A DNA stretch of 64,000 nucleotides from Pseudopedobacter sp037968815 (GTDB lineage Bacteria; Bacteroidota; Bacteroidia; Sphingobacteriales; Sphingobacteriaceae): the NCBI GenBank assembly GCA_037968815.1, contig JBBKWF010000002.1, positions 248,001 through 312,000 on the forward strand. The letters are read 5' to 3'. The translations under genes were made by a program, and so were the position numbers. Of this stretch, positions 62,834 through 64,000 are shown piece by piece. A model generated the notes under the pieces. It searched no databases. It saw only the letters and a program-made list of their open reading frames with translations, and was not told where the DNA came from. Every line of letters begins with the position of its first letter. Positions within the stretch are counted from its first letter, which is position 1.

Positions 62834-63541
62834 ATGGTAAAAGGAATATGGTTTAAGGCTAAAAAAGTAATGGAAAGGGCAGGGTTTATGTCTTGGCTCT
62901 TGATTCTTGGCTCTTACATCTTAATAACGTCCTCATTCAATACACCTACTTATAAAATTGCTAAACTTAAATATAATGGTGGAGGCGATTGGTACGCAAA
63001 CCGTACAGCTTTACCCAATTTAATAGACTTTTGTAACCAAAATTTAGGAACTCAGATTGCGCCAGAAGAAGCGACTGTAGAAGTTGGAAGTACTGATTTG
63101 TTTAACTACCCGTTTGTTTACCTTACAGGGCATGGAAACGTCGTTTTTACCAGTCAAGAAGCTGAGAACCTAAGAAAGTATTTATTAGCTGGTGGCTTTT
63201 TGCATATAGACGATAATTACGGTTTAGATAAATTCATTAGACCACAAATGAAAAAGGTTTTTCCTGAGTTGGACTTTGTAGAATTACCCGCAAATCATGC
63301 TGTTTATAACCAAAAGTTTAAGTTTCCAAATGGTTTACCTAAAATTCACGAACATGATGGCAAAAGAGCGCAAGGTTTTGCATTAATTTATAAAGGTAGA
63401 GTGCTTTGTTTTTATACCTACGAATGCGATTTAGGGAACGGCTGGGAAGATTTTGGCACTTACCCCACAGATACTAAGGCAAGCCGTGAAAAAGCGTTAA
63501 AAATGGGTGCTAATTTGATTCAGTTTGTTTTAACGCAGTAG
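62834..63541 (+). CDS. DUF4159-family exported protein
   Basis: The conserved core starts at about residue 40: KIAKLKYNGGGDWYANRTALPNLIDF, then YPFVYLTGHGNVVFTSQEAENLRKYLLAGGFLHIDDNYGLD, typical of DUF4159. The function is unknown. Two starts are possible: 62834 (four bases after rsmE) or 62888, where MSWLLILGSYILITSS begins a cleaner signal segment. Residues 19-30 are encoded by a 7-bp-period repeat and the upstream codons look like its purine-rich partner, so the secretion signal may derive from a repeat element. Length is 235 residues from the first start, 217 from the second. Confidence 0.85.
   Translation: MVKGIWFKAKKVMERAGFMSWLLILGSYILITSSFNTPTYKIAKLKYNGGGDWYANRTALPNLIDFCNQNLGTQIAPEEATVEVGSTDLFNYPFVYLTGHGNVVFTSQEAENLRKYLLAGGFLHIDDNYGLDKFIRPQMKKVFPELDFVELPANHAVYNQKFKFPNGLPKIHEHDGKRAQGFALIYKGRVLCFYTYECDLGNGWEDFGTYPTDTKASREKALKMGANLIQFVLTQ
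62838..62922. repeat. Degenerate 7-bp-period repeat inside the DUF4159 gene start
   Basis: Exact-period heptads TCTTGGC, TCTTGAT, TCTTGGC, TCTTACA, TCTT occupy 62891-62922. The preceding purine-rich sequence (AAGGAAT, ATGGTTT, AAGGCTA and so on) resembles the first block of the other elements. Confidence 0.65.
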
Positions 63542-63592
63542 TTAATTAATACTTCTTGGGTTTAATAATAGGTTTGTGGAAATACTTAAAAG

Positions 63593-63631
63593 AAAGAAAG
63601 CGCCTTCGGTTCAACCGTAGGCGCTTTCTTT
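63593..63631. terminator. Bidirectional terminator between DUF4159 and the outer-membrane protein gene
   Basis: Perfect 12-base outer arms (63593-63604 and 63620-63631) enclose an inner CGGTT/AACCG stem. A-rich and T-rich flanks suit both convergent genes. Confidence 0.9.
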
Positions 63632-63650
63632 ATAAAATAGTGTTGTTTAA

Positions 63651-64000
63651 TTAAAACTTGTATGCTAAACCAAATGTAGCAGCATTAAAGATATTGTTAA
63701 TCCCACCTAGCTGTACTCCGTATTCAGTTGTAGCTTTAGCGCCACTCATGTCAACTTTAGAACTTCCAACGCTGATAAGGTTTGTTAAACCTACGTTAAG
63801 GACAAGTCTTTCTGTTACAAAATAATTTGCACCTACACCTAAATCAAAACCTAATGCATTAGTTTTAGGTCCAGTAATAGTAGTGCCACCCGTTTCTGTT
63901 TCAGATTTTATAGTAGCATAGCCTAAACCAGCCTCGGCATAAGTTTTAAAACGCTTACCTACCTCTAAGAAGTAGTAACGTCCAAAGATACCAAAACCAA
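63651..64000 (-). CDS. Outer-membrane beta-barrel protein, partial (N-terminus beyond the right edge)
   Basis: On the minus strand the frame is open from the right edge to the stop at 63651-63653, giving 115 complete codons. It encodes amphipathic strands such as YYFLEVGKRFKTYAEAGLGYA and LGFDLGVGANYFVTERLVLNVGL and ends FGLAYKF, a typical beta-barrel C-terminus with a terminal aromatic residue. It resembles OmpA/porin-like barrels of Bacteroidota. The start, signal peptide and function are not visible here. Confidence 0.75.
   Translation of the reverse strand, partial: GFGIFGRYYFLEVGKRFKTYAEAGLGYATIKSETETGGTTITGPKTNALGFDLGVGANYFVTERLVLNVGLTNLISVGSSKVDMSGAKATTEYGVQLGGINNIFNAATFGLAYKF

Overview
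The window looks like a chromosomal segment of a member of the Bacteroidota, most likely Sphingobacteriaceae (Pedobacter-like). This is inferred from the gene families (BshA bacillithiol synthesis, DUF6427, DUF4159, a b558-type SdhCAB, a NuoG without the large molybdopterin-like domain), from AT-rich DNA, and from many TAnnTTTG promoter -7 boxes upstream of starts. I saw no rRNA, tRNA, CRISPR array, insertion sequence or phage gene.

Layout. 1-6638 (minus): the 5' part of a giant secreted protein made of NHL propellers and Ig-like repeats, running off the left edge. 7112-8188: an AraC-type regulator. 8422-12670: a uronate/2-keto-3-deoxygluconate locus (MFS transporter and KDPG aldolase divergent from KDG kinase and a YhcH-type protein). 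12741-16250: an outer-membrane protein and the glycogen pair glgC-glgA. 16251-19217: a small accessory island with a self-inhibited Fic enzyme and a GHKL ATPase fused to a PD-(D/E)xK-type nuclease, placed between glgA and polA. 19218-25480: polA, bshA and a lipoprotein serine hydrolase. 25716-38239 (plus): housekeeping genes (mutL, two rhomboids, an endonuclease/exonuclease/phosphatase-family protein, cysS, tag, a glycosyltransferase, DUF6427, purQ, coaX, an outer-membrane protein, lptC). 38337-40878: dapF (minus) and degP/htrA. 41129-44726: sdhCAB. 45973-59436: a complete 14-gene nuo operon (A to N). 59487-63541: DedA, ppa, a CNNM/CBS protein, rsmE and a DUF4159 protein. 63651-64000: the 3' end of an outer-membrane beta-barrel gene.

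How the genes work together. The kdg locus feeds uronate-derived KDG to pyruvate and glyceraldehyde-3-phosphate. SdhCAB and the nuo complex form the respiratory entry points. The fic/GHKL-nuclease pair is the best candidate for a conflict (defence) function.

The most unusual non-coding signal is a family of degenerate repeats with a strict 7-bp period. It occurs in at least six intercistronic gaps, usually as a block followed by a roughly complementary block. One copy appears to have become the signal-peptide coding part of the DUF4159 gene. A second family of longer interspersed repeats sits inside the nuo operon, between nuoF and nuoG and between nuoH and nuoI.
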